Part shown: one piece after another, positions 31,201 to 38,555 of the stretch
How the letters are laid out: the number at the start of each line of letters is the position of its first letter
Position numbering within the stretch: position 1 is the first letter of the stretch
Source of the DNA: an uncultured Mollicutes bacterium
GTDB lineage: Bacteria > Bacillota_I > Bacilli_A > ML615J-28 > CAG-313
Direction: 5' to 3'
NCBI GenBank assembly: GCA_900539265.1
Contig: UQBM01000009.1
Coordinates: 1 to 64,000, forward strand
Length of the DNA: 64,000 nucleotides
The notes under the pieces: model-generated
What the model was told of the DNA's origin: nothing
The model's input: the letters and a program-made list of their open reading frames with translations, nothing else
The model's database searches: none
Made by a program: the position numbers and the translations under genes

Positions 31201-33972
31201 TTAAGTGAAAAAACTGAATATTATCAATTAACTTTGGATGGAACAAGTTTTACAATGGTAAAACCAATGGCAACAATTAGTTTTAATGTTGGTGAAGATC
31301 ATACACCAATTAATTCAATTGAAGTAAATATAAATGTAGTAGCAACTTTACCATCAGGTGAAGATGATGGATATGTATTTAATGGATGGTTCTTAGATGC
31401 TGAATTTAATAACGCAGTGGGTGATTCATTTATACCAACAGAAAATATTACTTTATATGCTAAATATTCATTACCAGCAGTATTGACAATAGTTTATAAT
31501 AATGATAGTGAAAATACAGTTATTATATATTCACAAAATGATATTGTAATTGTTGAAAGACCAGTTTATGATAAACATGCTTTTGTTGGTTGGTATACAA
31601 CTTCAAATTTTGAAGAAGGAACAGAATGGGTTAGTGGAACAGAAATTTTAGAAGATATAACTATTTATGCTAAATGGGAAGATGCTCCTATTTATAATAA
31701 TAATTATTTATTAACTGAAATTGGTGGTAATTCAGCAAATGGTGGTAAGTCCAGCACATATACTAGAACTGGTGCGATTGCGGCAATTGATCCATATGGA
31801 GTATCACCAAAAGGATCATCTTGGCCTTTCAATAACGAAATGACAATTAAGAATTATAATTCTGAAACAGGCACATTAGAATTCTATATTGGTACAACAG
31901 TATATAGAGGATTTATTGATCCAGAATCTAAAATTATTATTCTTAATGATACAAGTGGTTTAGAAACTGATATTGAAGAAGTATGGTTCTTAAATCCATT
32001 TGAAAATGTAAGTATTGCAAGTAAGATTAAATCATCTTATTGGAATGGTGGAAAGACTAGAGCTATTGAGTATACATATGACGAAACTACTTATAGTATC
32101 TTTATCCATAATAATAATGTTTACTTTGGTGTAGAATTTAAAGATTCTTTAGATAATGTAGTTACAGCAGACCAATGCTTTGGTAGTACAACTCTTTATG
32201 TATATGATTCAACTGGTTCATTGATTATTAAAGCAGGTTATGATGATACTACAATGGTTGAACTTGATGGTTATGAAGGCACTTACACAAATGGTGATAC
32301 ATCAATTGTAATTGATGGTGTGCAAACTATTACACAAGGTGAGTTAAAAGGTCAATATATAGTTGCTGAGGCTGATTCGGGATATACATTAGACGTATAT
32401 TTAGATGGAAAATACTATGAAATAACATTAGATACAGAAACAAAAACTTATACAATTAATCAACCAATGGTAACTATTACATTTGATGCCTCAGATAAAG
32501 CAGTTGTTGATGAGTTAACAACTAATAAAAATATTATTGTGACTTTACCTACTCCTACTAATGAGAATTATATATTTAGAGGATGGTATTTAGATACTAA
32601 TTATGAAACAGAAGTTGATTTAGAATATCTTCCAACTGAATCGCTTACTTTATATGCAAAATGGGATCTCTTGGTAACTTTAACAATTGTTTATGGTAAT
32701 ACTTTAGAAGATTTATTAATTCCATATGGTGTAGGTGATTTAGTTGTTCCAGTAGAGCCTGCATTTACCAATGGTAAAGTATTTGAAGGATGGTACTTAG
32801 ATCAAGATTTCCAAAATCCATATACTCCAGGTGTGATCAATGAAGATACTACAATTTATTGCAAATGGATTGATTCTATAGCATTATTTGGTAATTATGT
32901 TGGATTTGAAATCTATGGTGGTAGTAGTAATGATTCTACTTCTAGTGGTGGATATCAAAGAACATTAACAGTTGACGCATTAGGAAATGTATCAGGCGAA
33001 AGAACAGGGGTAATTGAAGATTATGATCCTGAAACTGGTTTCTTTAAATTAGTATCAGGAACAACATATCGTTATGGATATTATGATGCAACAAATGGAG
33101 TTCTTATTTATAATTATTCATCAGGAAAAGAAGAATTAGGTAATGACTATTTTATCTTCTTTAAAGGATATGATACAGCAACTTCAGGTTCTAACTATTC
33201 AAGTTATTGGTTAAGTGGTTATGCTCGTTTAACTAAAGCTGTTATTAATACCAATCAAGAAATTTTAGTATTTGTTTATAATAATAATGTTCATATTAAT
33301 GTAACTTATACTTCTCCATCTAATCCAGAACCATTTGGTCCACAAGAAGCATATAAACAACAGGATATCAACATTTATGATGAGAATAATAATTTAATTT
33401 ATGAATTTATTAAACAATCATCAAAATTAGTACTTAAGGTTTTAGATGGATATCAAGGAACATATACAATTGGAAGTGATACTTTAGTTCTTGATGGATA
33501 TGGTAAGGGTACATTAAATGGTGAAAGTATTACATATAGTTTTAAAGATTTATTATTTATAGTAGTAGGTGATAATCAAACGAACTATTATGAATATAAC
33601 GAGGAAACAAAAGAATTTAGTGTTAAAACATTAGATGCCTTAGCAAATAAAACAGCATCTAAGGTAATTACTTGTCCAAATGATGATTGGGGTATGGATC
33701 AACATACGATTAAATATTCATTTGATGGTGTAGGAAATGTAACTATTAGTTTTTCATGTGATGGTTGGGGTTCTTATTGTTTTGGTAAAATGACTGGAGC
33801 CGCTACCTATACAATTGAAGGTGATGTTTTAACCATTACTCATAGTAAAGGCACAATCACTTTTACTCTTGATAATGCAACAAATCCAACAAAATTGACT
33901 TGCGCATCAACAACTCTTACATCAGATGATGATGATTATTTTGCGGTAGGAACTATAATTAATTTACAATAG
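28240..33972 (+). CDS. Giant modular lipoprotein: CxC repeats plus InlB pairs
   Basis: A 1910-residue predicted lipoprotein (lipobox ITSC). Residues about 26-335 are four tandem repeats of about 75 residues, each with an HxY start, a PTxxxxGxA segment, a CxC motif and LPxLTDxxxW. From there a 404-residue period is visible: a GTYT-type beta module followed by a pair of InlB_B repeats (near 602-745, 1008-1150 and 1409-1547), with a fourth beta module closing the protein. The InlB repeats show FxGWYxD and TLYAKW endings. GAGAGGAG precedes the ATG. It ends the long unit and is followed by a strong terminator. Likely a long surface stalk for adhesion or substrate binding; the ligand is unknown. 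Confidence 0.8.
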   Translation: MKRGKIYLVLVLSLLLMIITSCVKDDHTHKYDKWIIDVNPTETVVGQAHRTCDCGEIDKTQVPVLTDTSVWEKSIKEATCSSEGSINYTSVYGTVVIVVEKLEHNYGEWQIVVEPTETTKGKAQKECVCQAVVEQELPVLTDTSVWTKTEEAATCTKEGKITYSSIYGDIVKTISKLEHNYKNYQVVTAPTLIEEGLARGVCDCSATDEVVLPKLTDDTFWTIIDETAPTCQTVGSRTYRSQYVDVTIELEKLEHNYKWTIITAPTLTEKGSAEGVCDCEDTTEVDLEVLTDSDVWEITEETAPTYNEKGSVVYHSIYGDVTLETAKKVAPYDNKTYSSFSYDVDDDEGGYKNGVISVETAWNQITITLDEFGKGIGTAYPFRGYVEIKMLDEETGKIEIKLTKIVEESGEDGKPVLDSNEVSIYYGYVDFESGIIVSAYNTTFDQIHVWTPFEVGVTDASSKASSWDNSIAITYTYDATAYNIFVYKDRVYYGVSFVDLMGSDVNAEACYNNDYVYVKDQDGNVLFGFVYNGTKLVLTDGLEGTYTSTDDELIISGYGTLTYNGMSGTYELLESETNKIGVYVDNKYYEVTLTEDTFVADLPFVNITFDTGDKAVVEDLLVNKNIVCILPTPTNELFTFKGWFYDEDYTKPVEAEFIPTSDVVLYALWKEKVVVNLVGVLDGDPDVLYLGVGDIIGEQLPKYGIQEDILKVFRGWYLDAEYSNSLPEEAAITEEDNNVTIYAKWEDLPVYYGEYLGTKVWSSTYGNSASVTIKIDENGKITGKFTGTVENYDQATQKITWKNSSGVVKYLWFDETTGVIATHYSSQQEIGTDFYILSKYQTTNKVAQHYGIKAPKEPGSSTIGYYAHFINIMTKDGAKEIFIYNNYIYSDFVATDTAGNSLTAENVRNSKTVVVKNLEGNIIIALTSLGASFNENNDTTTLDEYYGTYTNEDQTIVLDGTGIIVFGEKTGTYTKASEGADYGFDVYLSEKTEYYQLTLDGTSFTMVKPMATISFNVGEDHTPINSIEVNINVVATLPSGEDDGYVFNGWFLDAEFNNAVGDSFIPTENITLYAKYSLPAVLTIVYNNDSENTVIIYSQNDIVIVERPVYDKHAFVGWYTTSNFEEGTEWVSGTEILEDITIYAKWEDAPIYNNNYLLTEIGGNSANGGKSSTYTRTGAIAAIDPYGVSPKGSSWPFNNEMTIKNYNSETGTLEFYIGTTVYRGFIDPESKIIILNDTSGLETDIEEVWFLNPFENVSIASKIKSSYWNGGKTRAIEYTYDETTYSIFIHNNNVYFGVEFKDSLDNVVTADQCFGSTTLYVYDSTGSLIIKAGYDDTTMVELDGYEGTYTNGDTSIVIDGVQTITQGELKGQYIVAEADSGYTLDVYLDGKYYEITLDTETKTYTINQPMVTITFDASDKAVVDELTTNKNIIVTLPTPTNENYIFRGWYLDTNYETEVDLEYLPTESLTLYAKWDLLVTLTIVYGNTLEDLLIPYGVGDLVVPVEPAFTNGKVFEGWYLDQDFQNPYTPGVINEDTTIYCKWIDSIALFGNYVGFEIYGGSSNDSTSSGGYQRTLTVDALGNVSGERTGVIEDYDPETGFFKLVSGTTYRYGYYDATNGVLIYNYSSGKEELGNDYFIFFKGYDTATSGSNYSSYWLSGYARLTKAVINTNQEILVFVYNNNVHINVTYTSPSNPEPFGPQEAYKQQDINIYDENNNLIYEFIKQSSKLVLKVLDGYQGTYTIGSDTLVLDGYGKGTLNGESITYSFKDLLFIVVGDNQTNYYEYNEETKEFSVKTLDALANKTASKVITCPNDDWGMDQHTIKYSFDGVGNVTISFSCDGWGSYCFGKMTGAATYTIEGDVLTITHSKGTITFTLDNATNPTKLTCASTTLTSDDDDYFAVGTIINLQ

Positions 33973-33999
33973 TCCAAAAGTAAAATAAAAAATTAAAAT

Positions 34000-34038
34000 A
34001 AAGCACAATGAGAGTTATTTTATCTTATTGTGCTTTTT
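34000..34038 (+). terminator. Terminator of the 31-kb unit
   Basis: AAAGCACAAT (34000-34009) pairs with ATTGTGCTTT (34027-34036); the stem extends inward by four more pairs and is followed by T residues. It is the first convincing terminator after oppA-oppB on the plus strand. Confidence 0.85.
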
Positions 34039-34069
34039 CATTTTTAAATAATATTTAAATATTTTTAGT

Positions 34070-34120
34070 AAAACAAAAAGAGTAAGGATATACTTATATT
34101 TAAGTAAATTCTTACTCTTT
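34070..34120 (-). terminator. Terminator of the minus-strand SDR gene
   Basis: AAAGAGTAAG (34077-34086) pairs with CTTACTCTTT (34111-34120), with a second small stem inside (TACTTA/TAAGTA). Read on the minus strand it ends in CTTTTTGTTTT, so it serves the gene at 34155-35162. Confidence 0.75.
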
Positions 34121-34154
34121 AAGCGATAATTAGAATAACTGTCACAAATGTAAA

Positions 34155-35162
34155 TTAATTTATAAATTGATGGTCTTTAAGCCAATCAATGGTATCTTTG
34201 ATAGTTTGCTTGAAATCTATATTTTTATAATTTAATTCATTCCTAGCTTTTTGATTAGAAAAATGTGAATTTGAAGTAAGGGTATATAAAGAATAACTAG
34301 TGTAAAGTGGGGGTTGCTTTAAAAGACTATAGTATAATTCGGAAAGAGGAGCAGTTAATTTTGCAAACCAAAGCGGTAAAACAGTTTTAATTTTTTTAAT
34401 ACCTTTTACTTCACTTATTGTATCTAATACTTCTTTAATAGTAAAATATTTATTAGATAAAATATAGCAATTTCCTACTTTTCCAACTTCACAAGCACTA
34501 ATAATTCCGTCTGCAACGTCTCTTACATCAACAAAGTCATAGCCACCTTTAACACAAGCGGTTAGACGATGGTTACAAAAATCAATAATTAATTGAGTTA
34601 AATGACTTCTGCCAAAATCATTTGGACCAATAATTCCAGAAGGATGGACAATACAAGCATTTAAATTTTTAGTTTTTGTCATTTCTAAAACATAGTTGGC
34701 GCATTCGGCTTTTGTTTTTGCGTAGAGACCTTTTACTTTTTTTGGATCAAAATCATAAATTTCTTCCATTATTTCATTATTTGGTTTCTCCCAAATAGCA
34801 TGAACACTATTAACATAAACAAGTTTAGCTTTTTTTTCTAAAACTTTATCAATAATATTTTTAGTACCATTTACATTGACGTTATAAACTTTAGAATTTT
34901 TTTTGGTTTTAATATAAACAATTGCAGCACAATGAATGACATATAAGTTGGTATCTACATCAACATCAAAAATATCATTCAAAGTTTCTTTTTTAGTTAC
35001 ATCACCATAAAAAATTTTGCAATTTAAACCTTCTAAAGATTTAATTTTGTCATTTGGAAGAACAAGTGCTCTTATTTCATTTTCAGATTTTGTTGTTAAT
35101 TTTCTAATTATATTATTTCCAAGGAAACCATTTGCGCCAGTTACTATATATGTATTTTTCAC
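34155..35162 (-). CDS. Extended SDR / NAD-dependent epimerase-dehydratase
   Basis: A 335-residue Rossmann-fold protein with the nucleotide-binding motif TGANGFLG near its start and the catalytic-type YAKTK (YxxxK) around residue 150. The overall layout is that of dihydroflavonol-reductase-like or nucleotide-sugar-epimerase-like extended SDRs, and the substrate cannot be told. I prefer the GTG at 35160-35162 as start, since the ATG at 35169-35171 directly abuts GGAAAGGAG with no spacing. Transcribed alone from a near-consensus promoter and divergent from trpB. Confidence 0.85.
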   Translation of the reverse strand: MKNTYIVTGANGFLGNNIIRKLTTKSENEIRALVLPNDKIKSLEGLNCKIFYGDVTKKETLNDIFDVDVDTNLYVIHCAAIVYIKTKKNSKVYNVNVNGTKNIIDKVLEKKAKLVYVNSVHAIWEKPNNEIMEEIYDFDPKKVKGLYAKTKAECANYVLEMTKTKNLNACIVHPSGIIGPNDFGRSHLTQLIIDFCNHRLTACVKGGYDFVDVRDVADGIISACEVGKVGNCYILSNKYFTIKEVLDTISEVKGIKKIKTVLPLWFAKLTAPLSELYYSLLKQPPLYTSYSLYTLTSNSHFSNQKARNELNYKNIDFKQTIKDTIDWLKDHQFIN

Positions 35163-35212
35163 TGTGCTCATCTCCTTTCCAAAGTTAAAAAAGACTTTAT
35201 CTTTGTAAAATT

Positions 35213-35241
35213 ATTATAACACTATAAGTGGTATTTGTCAA
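35213..35241 (-). promoter_or_regulatory. Promoter of the SDR gene
   Basis: On the minus strand TTGACA (35236-35241) and TATAAT (35213-35218) are both consensus and separated by 17 bases, about 50 bases before the start codon. Confidence 0.8.
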
Positions 35242-35292
35242 CAATCATCAGATATATTTCACATTACTATCAGTAAAAAATTATAATATCAT

Positions 35293-35321
35293 TTGATAGT
35301 TAATTGATTTTGATATATAAT
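35293..35321 (+). promoter_or_regulatory. Promoter of trpB with overlapping dyad
   Basis: TTGATA (35293-35298) and TATAAT (35316-35321) with a 17-base spacer. An inverted repeat ACTATCA (35266-35272) / TGATAGT (35294-35300) overlaps the -35 box and may be an operator, though its arms are 21 bases apart. Confidence 0.65.
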
Positions 35322-35367
35322 AATTAAAATAGCTAACTAGATGTAGATGAAAGGATGATGAGATAAT

Positions 35368-36606
35368 ATGAAGATGAAAGATGTTGATTTTGAAACTTAT
35401 TTGAAAAATTACCCCACCAAGAATGGCTATTTTGGTAAATATGGAGGATGCTATGTATCAAAGGAATTACAAGCAGCTTTTGATGAAATAGATAAAGCAT
35501 ATCAAACTATTTGTCATTCTGCTCAATTTATTAGTGAATTAAGAAGAATAAGAACTCAATTTCAAGGTCGACCAACTCCTGTATATCATTGCGAAAGATT
35601 ATCAAAACATATTGGTGGAGCACAGATATATTTAAAAAGAGAAGATTTAAATCATACTGGAGCCCACAAATTAAATCATTGTATGGGAGAAGGATTGCTT
35701 GCTAAATATTTAGGAAAGAAAAAATTGATTGCAGAAACAGGAGCAGGACAACATGGAGTAGCTCTAGCAACAGCTGCAGCTTATTTTGGTTTAGAATGTG
35801 AAATTCATATGGGAGAAATTGACATTAAAAAACAAGCATCTAATGTTGATAAAATGAAAATTTTAGGAGCCAAAGTTATATGTGTCACAAAGGGTGATAA
35901 AACTTTAAAAGAAGCCGTTGATTCAGCATTTGAAAGTTATCTAAAAGATTATAAAAATTCTATATATTGTATCGGTTCGGCTCTAGGTCCTCATCCTTTT
36001 CCGATGATTGTTCGCGATTTTCAATCAGTAATTGGAATTGAAGCAAAAGAGCAATATAAAGAAATGACAGGTGAACTACCAGATGTTGTTTGTGCCTGTG
36101 TTGGTGGTGGAAGTAATTCACTTGGTATGTTTATTCCTTTTTTAAATGATCCTGTTAAAATTGTGGGTATTGAACCTCTTGGTAGAAATTCTAAAGAAGG
36201 AAATCATGCCGCAAGTATTACTTTTGGCACCGAAGGAATTATGCATGGATTTAATTCAATAATGTTAAAAGATAGTGAAGGAAATCCTTCTTCCGTTTAT
36301 TCTATTGCTAGTGGACTTGATTATCCATCTGTAGGTCCAGAACATGCATTTTTGAATGACATAGGAAGAGTATCATATGAAACGGTTTCTGATGAAGAAG
36401 CAGTAGAAGCATTTTTCTTATTGTCTAAATATGAAGGAATCATCCCTGCCCTAGAAAGTTCCCATGCTTTAGCGTATGCAATTCGCCTTGCTAGAACAAA
36501 GATGAAAACAGGTTCTATTTTAGTAAATCTTTCTGGTCGTGGTGATAAAGATGTGGATTTTGTTATTCATAAATATGGAGTTCATTATTTAGATAAAAAA
36601 AATTAA
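35368..36606 (+). CDS. trpB: Tryptophan synthase beta subunit (orphan)
   Basis: A 412-residue PLP enzyme that joins indole and serine to make tryptophan. The family signature REDLNHTGAHKLNH gives the PLP lysine as Lys101. The downstream AETGAGQHG carries the catalytic Glu, GGGSN near residue 246 binds the PLP phosphate, and the C-terminal GRGDKD is conserved. The start ATG at 35368 has AAGGATG about 11 bases upstream; an in-frame ATG at 35374 is an alternative. There is no trpA or other trp gene nearby. It is a single-gene unit with its own promoter and terminator, which suggests salvage of indole, but genes elsewhere cannot be excluded. Confidence 0.92.
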   Translation: MKMKDVDFETYLKNYPTKNGYFGKYGGCYVSKELQAAFDEIDKAYQTICHSAQFISELRRIRTQFQGRPTPVYHCERLSKHIGGAQIYLKREDLNHTGAHKLNHCMGEGLLAKYLGKKKLIAETGAGQHGVALATAAAYFGLECEIHMGEIDIKKQASNVDKMKILGAKVICVTKGDKTLKEAVDSAFESYLKDYKNSIYCIGSALGPHPFPMIVRDFQSVIGIEAKEQYKEMTGELPDVVCACVGGGSNSLGMFIPFLNDPVKIVGIEPLGRNSKEGNHAASITFGTEGIMHGFNSIMLKDSEGNPSSVYSIASGLDYPSVGPEHAFLNDIGRVSYETVSDEEAVEAFFLLSKYEGIIPALESSHALAYAIRLARTKMKTGSILVNLSGRGDKDVDFVIHKYGVHYLDKKN

Positions 36607-36658
36607 ATCAATAATTACCTTTAATAAGTTTTATTTTTCATCATATAAAGTATTGAAA

Positions 36659-36687
36659 TAAAAGGTGATATATATCTCACCTTTTTT
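36659..36687 (+). terminator. Terminator after trpB
   Basis: AAAGGTGA (36661-36668) pairs with TCACCTTT (36677-36684), followed by a run of T. Confidence 0.8.
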
Positions 36688-36759
36688 ACTAAAAATTATA
36701 AAATGAAAAATTTTTATTAAAATTTATGTAAATAAAAAATGGAAAAATTTGTATATTTT

Positions 36760-36786
36760 TGAAACAATTTGTAAAAATTTTACGTA
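36760..36786 (+). promoter_or_regulatory. ECF (sigma-W-type) promoter of the sigma gene
   Basis: TGAAAC (36760-36765), 17 bases, CGTA (36783-36786). This matches the ECF promoter form known for Bacillus sigma-W/sigma-M-type factors and lies 55 bases before an ECF sigma gene, so autoregulation is likely. A 6-bp hairpin (GAAGGA 36796-36801, TCCTTC 36812-36817) sits in the leader. Confidence 0.65.
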
Positions 36787-36840
36787 TTATTGTGTGAAGG
36801 ATGAAGGCCTGTCCTTCAAAAAGAATAAATGAGGTACCTT

Positions 36841-37374
36841 ATGGATTCAGAAATTTTAGCAGTACGTGCTCTTAAAGGAAATAAACAAAACGACATAGAT
36901 GAAGCATTTTGTTATTTGTATAAGAAATATTGCAAATTAGTTTACACTTGTATTTTAGCTCTTGTAAAAGATAGTCGTGATGCAGAAGAATTAACAGATG
37001 ATACATTTGTTAAAGTATTTAATAATAGAGAAAAAATTTGTGAAGAAAGAAATTTTAAGTTCTATTTAGTAACAATAGCAAAAAATCTTGCAATTGATTT
37101 TCTTAGAAAGAAACAAACGGAAATTGTATTAGATGAAGACTATATTTTCAATTGTGTTCAGTCAGAAGACCAAAAAGAATGGTTCGACATAAGACACGAT
37201 ATGTTGCAACATTTGTCAAAAGAAGAAACTGAAATCATTTTGGCCCACATAGTTTTTGGCGAAACTTTTCAAGATATTTCAAATTATTACAATGTTTCCA
37301 TTCATACTATAAAATCCAAATATTTCAGAGCAATTAAAAAATTCCAAAAAGAAATGAGGGATGATTGTGAATAG
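36841..37374 (+). CDS. ECF-family RNA polymerase sigma factor
   Basis: A 177-residue sigma factor with region 2 at about residues 20-90 (DAEELTDDTFVKVF, FYLVTIAKNLAIDFLRKK) and region 4 at about 118-170 (FQDISNYYNVSIHTIKSKYFRAIKK, a helix-turn-helix). No region 3, as in ECF factors. The ATG at 36841 has GAGGT 5 bases upstream; the earlier ATG at 36829 has no ribosome-binding site. It overlaps the next gene, a membrane protein, in the usual sigma/anti-sigma arrangement. The promoter upstream is itself of ECF type. Confidence 0.92.
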   Translation: MDSEILAVRALKGNKQNDIDEAFCYLYKKYCKLVYTCILALVKDSRDAEELTDDTFVKVFNNREKICEERNFKFYLVTIAKNLAIDFLRKKQTEIVLDEDYIFNCVQSEDQKEWFDIRHDMLQHLSKEETEIILAHIVFGETFQDISNYYNVSIHTIKSKYFRAIKKFQKEMRDDCE

Positions 37375-38539
37375 TCGAAAGACATTGTTAAGGGAACAAA
37401 AAATACTTGAATTTATCGATGATAAAGTTGTCACTAGTCGTTTGAATTATCCTAATATAAGAGATCGAATTAATTTTACAATAGGAGAAAAAGAACTAGT
37501 TAAGAACAAGTTATTTTACAAAATTGTTATCAGGCTCTCATTCTCACTTTCAGTTGTTATGATATGTATTATGGCATTCTTCATAATGATAAGTCATCGA
37601 AGTGGTGTATATGCCAATGCTCAAATTAATCCAATTCTAACAGATTTTGTTACAATAAAGGAGTTACCTGGTGGAAATCCTTTAATAAGTAATAATAGGT
37701 TAAATATTTATGATTTTGTTTTTGACAACAATGAATATGCTTATAAGGGTAAAAATTTATTTGAAATTGAACTTCCACCAATGGATGAGGGAAAATATTA
37801 TTGTGCATATGTATCAAAAAAAATAATGAACTATATCAATTCATATTTGGATATAGAATTCAATGTGTATAAGAACACGTATTCTTATAAAAAAATGTAT
37901 TTATCAATTTTAATTCATGGCATTGATGATTTATTAACCAAATATAATTATTATTGTATCAAGAAGAATATTGATATGAATGAAGGTGAATATGCTTTAA
38001 AATGGTCTATTTTTAATAAAATGGATGATATTAAAACTGAAATTAAAGATGATCGATTAGTTTTTATTATGAACATTAGAGATATTGATAATATTAAACG
38101 ATTATCAAGTAACCAAATGGAAGGGCTTAATTTTAGTTGTATAACCGAATTAAGACCTGAAATAAATAATAATAAACTGAATTTTAAAGAAGAGTATTAT
38201 TTTGAAAATCAATATTTGTCTAGAATTAATTATCTTAGCCCTAATATTCAAAGTTATATGTTTTATGATGTTTTATATAAATGGTCTTTATCTGTAAATG
38301 AACTATACGGAACAGAGTATATTGAAGGAACAATTCCCAATAGTTATTTAAAACATCTTGAACAATATCACAAAGATGGTTCTATATGTGAACATTCTAA
38401 CTTTAAGAGTTATTATGAAGCCATTCAACTTTTAGAACCATATAAGATATGTGAAGAACAAGTTTTAGACGAATTTGGAAACACAGAGATAAAGATAGCG
38501 TATGATTATAATGGTGTAAAACAACTGCTTCAAAACTAG
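37367..38539 (+). CDS. Single-pass membrane protein, candidate anti-sigma factor
   Basis: A 391-residue protein with about 50 cytoplasmic residues, one transmembrane helix (about 52-75) and a 315-residue outside domain. The GTG at 37367 is the preferred start (GAGG about 7 bases upstream); the ATG at 37361 is too close to that site. The gene overlaps the ECF sigma gene, and sigma plus single-pass partner is the standard ECF/anti-sigma layout. No HxxxCxxC zinc anti-sigma motif is present and I recognise no known anti-sigma domain, so the role is inferred from position and topology. The outside domain may sense the signal. Confidence 0.6.
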   Translation: MNSRKTLLREQKILEFIDDKVVTSRLNYPNIRDRINFTIGEKELVKNKLFYKIVIRLSFSLSVVMICIMAFFIMISHRSGVYANAQINPILTDFVTIKELPGGNPLISNNRLNIYDFVFDNNEYAYKGKNLFEIELPPMDEGKYYCAYVSKKIMNYINSYLDIEFNVYKNTYSYKKMYLSILIHGIDDLLTKYNYYCIKKNIDMNEGEYALKWSIFNKMDDIKTEIKDDRLVFIMNIRDIDNIKRLSSNQMEGLNFSCITELRPEINNNKLNFKEEYYFENQYLSRINYLSPNIQSYMFYDVLYKWSLSVNELYGTEYIEGTIPNSYLKHLEQYHKDGSICEHSNFKSYYEAIQLLEPYKICEEQVLDEFGNTEIKIAYDYNGVKQLLQN

Positions 38540-38555
38540 TTTGCTACGTATTAAT

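Noticed and set aside
37367..37560. Zinc anti-sigma (HxxxCxxC) motif in the ECF partner
   Set aside because: No cysteines in that spacing occur in the cytoplasmic part; the anti-sigma role rests on position and topology only.
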